A DNA stretch of 25,815 nucleotides, from assembly GCA_013365365.1 (NCBI GenBank), contig JABVXU010000689.1, positions 1 to 25,815 of the forward strand, given 5' to 3'. The notes beneath the pieces were generated by a model. It saw only the letters and a list, made by a program, of their open reading frames with translations. It was not told the origin of the DNA and did no database searches. This document shows, piece by piece, positions 24,684-25,815 of the stretch (within the stretch, counting starts at the first letter, position 1; each line of letters opens with the position of its first letter). The DNA comes from Cruorifilaria tuberocauda (lineage: Eukaryota; Nematoda; Chromadorea; Rhabditida; Onchocercidae). The position numbers and the translations under genes are program-made.

Positions 24684-24818
24684 ATCATTAGTTTACTCAC
24701 GAATTATAGTCCAATATTAAGATAAAGAATCATTAGTTTACTTACGAATTATAGTCCAATATTAAGATAAAGAATCATTAGTTTACTTACAAATTATAAT
24801 CTAACATTAAGATAAAGA
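24684..24818. repeat. tandem array, 3 x 45 bp
   Basis: Three 45-bp units start at 24684, 24729 and 24774, each beginning ATCATTAGTTTACT. Units 1 and 2 are nearly identical and unit 3 carries several substitutions. A diverged single copy lies at about 25074-25120. Confidence 0.92.
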
Positions 24819-24837
24819 ATATAATAATAATAATAAA

Positions 24838-24854
24838 ATGATAAAATTTATCAT
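24838..24854. repeat. 8-bp inverted repeat, 1-nt spacer
   Basis: ATGATAAA and TTTATCAT are reverse complements around a single A, located just after the 45-bp array. Confidence 0.7.
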
Positions 24855-25013
24855 AATTAATGATCCAGTATGAGATACCAATTTTCTTTCTTAAATTTTC
24901 AAGTTTTTTTCTTCTCAGCATTCTTCAGCATTCACCCATTTCTGTCCTTTTTATCAAAAATAACAGAATAAAAAGAAGTTTAACCACTGTACTAACAACT
25001 TCGCATGTTTGTC

Positions 25014-25125
25014 GTTTAAATTCTCTATCACTGATGATAAAGTGATAAAATATATCGTTGATAAACTATCGATATATCATTAATTCATTCATAAACTATA
25101 ATTTACTATTAAAATAAAGAATAGA
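25014..25125. repeat. diverged direct duplication of 24623-24730
   Basis: The sequence from GTTTAAA through ATATATCGTTGATAAA and ATATATCATTA into AATAAAGAATA repeats the segment that starts near 24623, offset by about 390 bp. The copy contains only one unit of the 45-bp array. Confidence 0.75.
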
Positions 25126-25254
25126 GTAATAATAATTAAACAGATATATTTGAAATAAAATTTTCATTTGAATTTGAATTATTCTAGTATTATAACTCAA
25201 TTATTATCATAATCATTAACTTCAATTTTTTATTTTTGGAAAATTTCACTGATA

Positions 25255-25274
25255 TGTAATTAATCTTAATTACA
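25255..25274. repeat. 9-bp inverted repeat, 2-nt spacer
   Basis: TGTAATTAA and TTAATTACA flank TC. A related half-site TGTAATTAATCTTGATTA follows about 40 bp downstream. Confidence 0.75.
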
Positions 25275-25815
25275 TAATATATATGCTTGAAATTTTGTAA
25301 TTAATCTTGATTAAATAATTTTTTTTTCTTCCAATAATTCAAATTTCATTACAACAATTAATATTTGAATTTATATAAAAGTTAAATTTTATTAGTGAAA
25401 TTTTTCAAAAAATTAAAAGGAAAAAAAAAATTTCACAATTTTATAGCAATAATTCTTTGTTATCTATCCGGATTAATCGATAATTATCGATCTTTCGTAT
25501 TTTATTTATGCTCTAAATATTGCGAAAACATTCAATTCACTATTGGCGTAAACAATTATAGTATTATGTTGCTTAACTTATGCTTCTATTATGTAATAAC
25601 TTATACATTACTCTTTAATATTACTCTTACTCTTTCTATATTACTCTTTTAATTGCTTTGCAAAATAATTTTACTAATTAAAATTATTAAAAATAATTTC
25701 TTATTTCTTTTATTCTTTTTTTTTTCTTCTGCTTTTCCCTATTACTTTGGAGTTGTTAGTTAATATGATTCATTGATATTGCTAGTTTTTAACTTATTGA
25801 TAAATTGAATTATTT

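Larger units (their letters stand above)
20410..25815. other. A+T-rich intergenic sequence without recognisable genes
   Basis: Beyond the polyadenylation signal I see no exon-like island, no RNA gene and no recognisable protein. Open frames at 24860-25045 and 25395-25652 are low-complexity. The region holds the simple and tandem repeats listed separately. Confidence 0.6.

Noticed and set aside
1..25815. CRISPR array, tRNA, rRNA, complete transposase or bacterial operon
   Set aside because: Tandem repeats here are contiguous or degenerate rather than spacer-separated. No cloverleaf, rRNA core or transposase motif was recognised, and the gene structure is spliced and eukaryotic.

Overview
The window is eukaryotic and most likely from a nematode, plausibly a parasitic clade III (filarial-type) worm. 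Intergenic DNA and introns are extremely A+T-rich. The only recognisable genes are split by short introns whose acceptors follow the nematode TTTCAG/TTGCAG consensus. No bacterial-style gene packing, rRNA, tRNA or CRISPR array is visible. The species assignment is inference.

One gene is complete: a plus-strand phospholipid (lipid phosphate) phosphatase of the PAP2/PLPP (LPP, Wunen) family. It has seven exons between 12850 and 17574 and encodes 349 residues by my splice model. All family signatures are present: the KX6RP motif, the SGH motif, the RX5HX3D motif and six hydrophobic segments. A trans-splice or UTR acceptor lies at 12726-12727 and an in-frame stop sits just upstream of the ATG. 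A strong splice donor overlaps the stop codon of exon 7. From it the reading frame continues exactly into a separate Ser/Thr/Tyr-rich exon at 20240-20408, followed by AATAAA. This predicts a 404-residue isoform with a different cytoplasmic tail. Other in-frame acceptors lie between them.

At the left end, on the minus strand (1034-1185), is one exon of a second PAP2-family gene. Its exon boundaries match exon 2 of the first gene, so the two are divergent paralogues separated by about 11.5 kb. The rest of this paralogue lies beyond the left edge or could not be located.

The remainder is gene-poor: 1186-12727 (intergenic), the long intron 4 (14442-16612), the alternative terminal intron (17571-20239) and 20410-25815. 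These hold microsatellites (AC, AATT, TC, TG/TA-rich), short tandem arrays (24, 30, 33-37 and 45 bp), a perfect 17-bp hairpin, a 96-bp element with 11-bp inverted ends, and several less A+T-rich islands of unknown function. I found no convincing undescribed system. The best leads are the isoform switch at the phosphatase C terminus, the divergent paralogue pair and the intronic islands.
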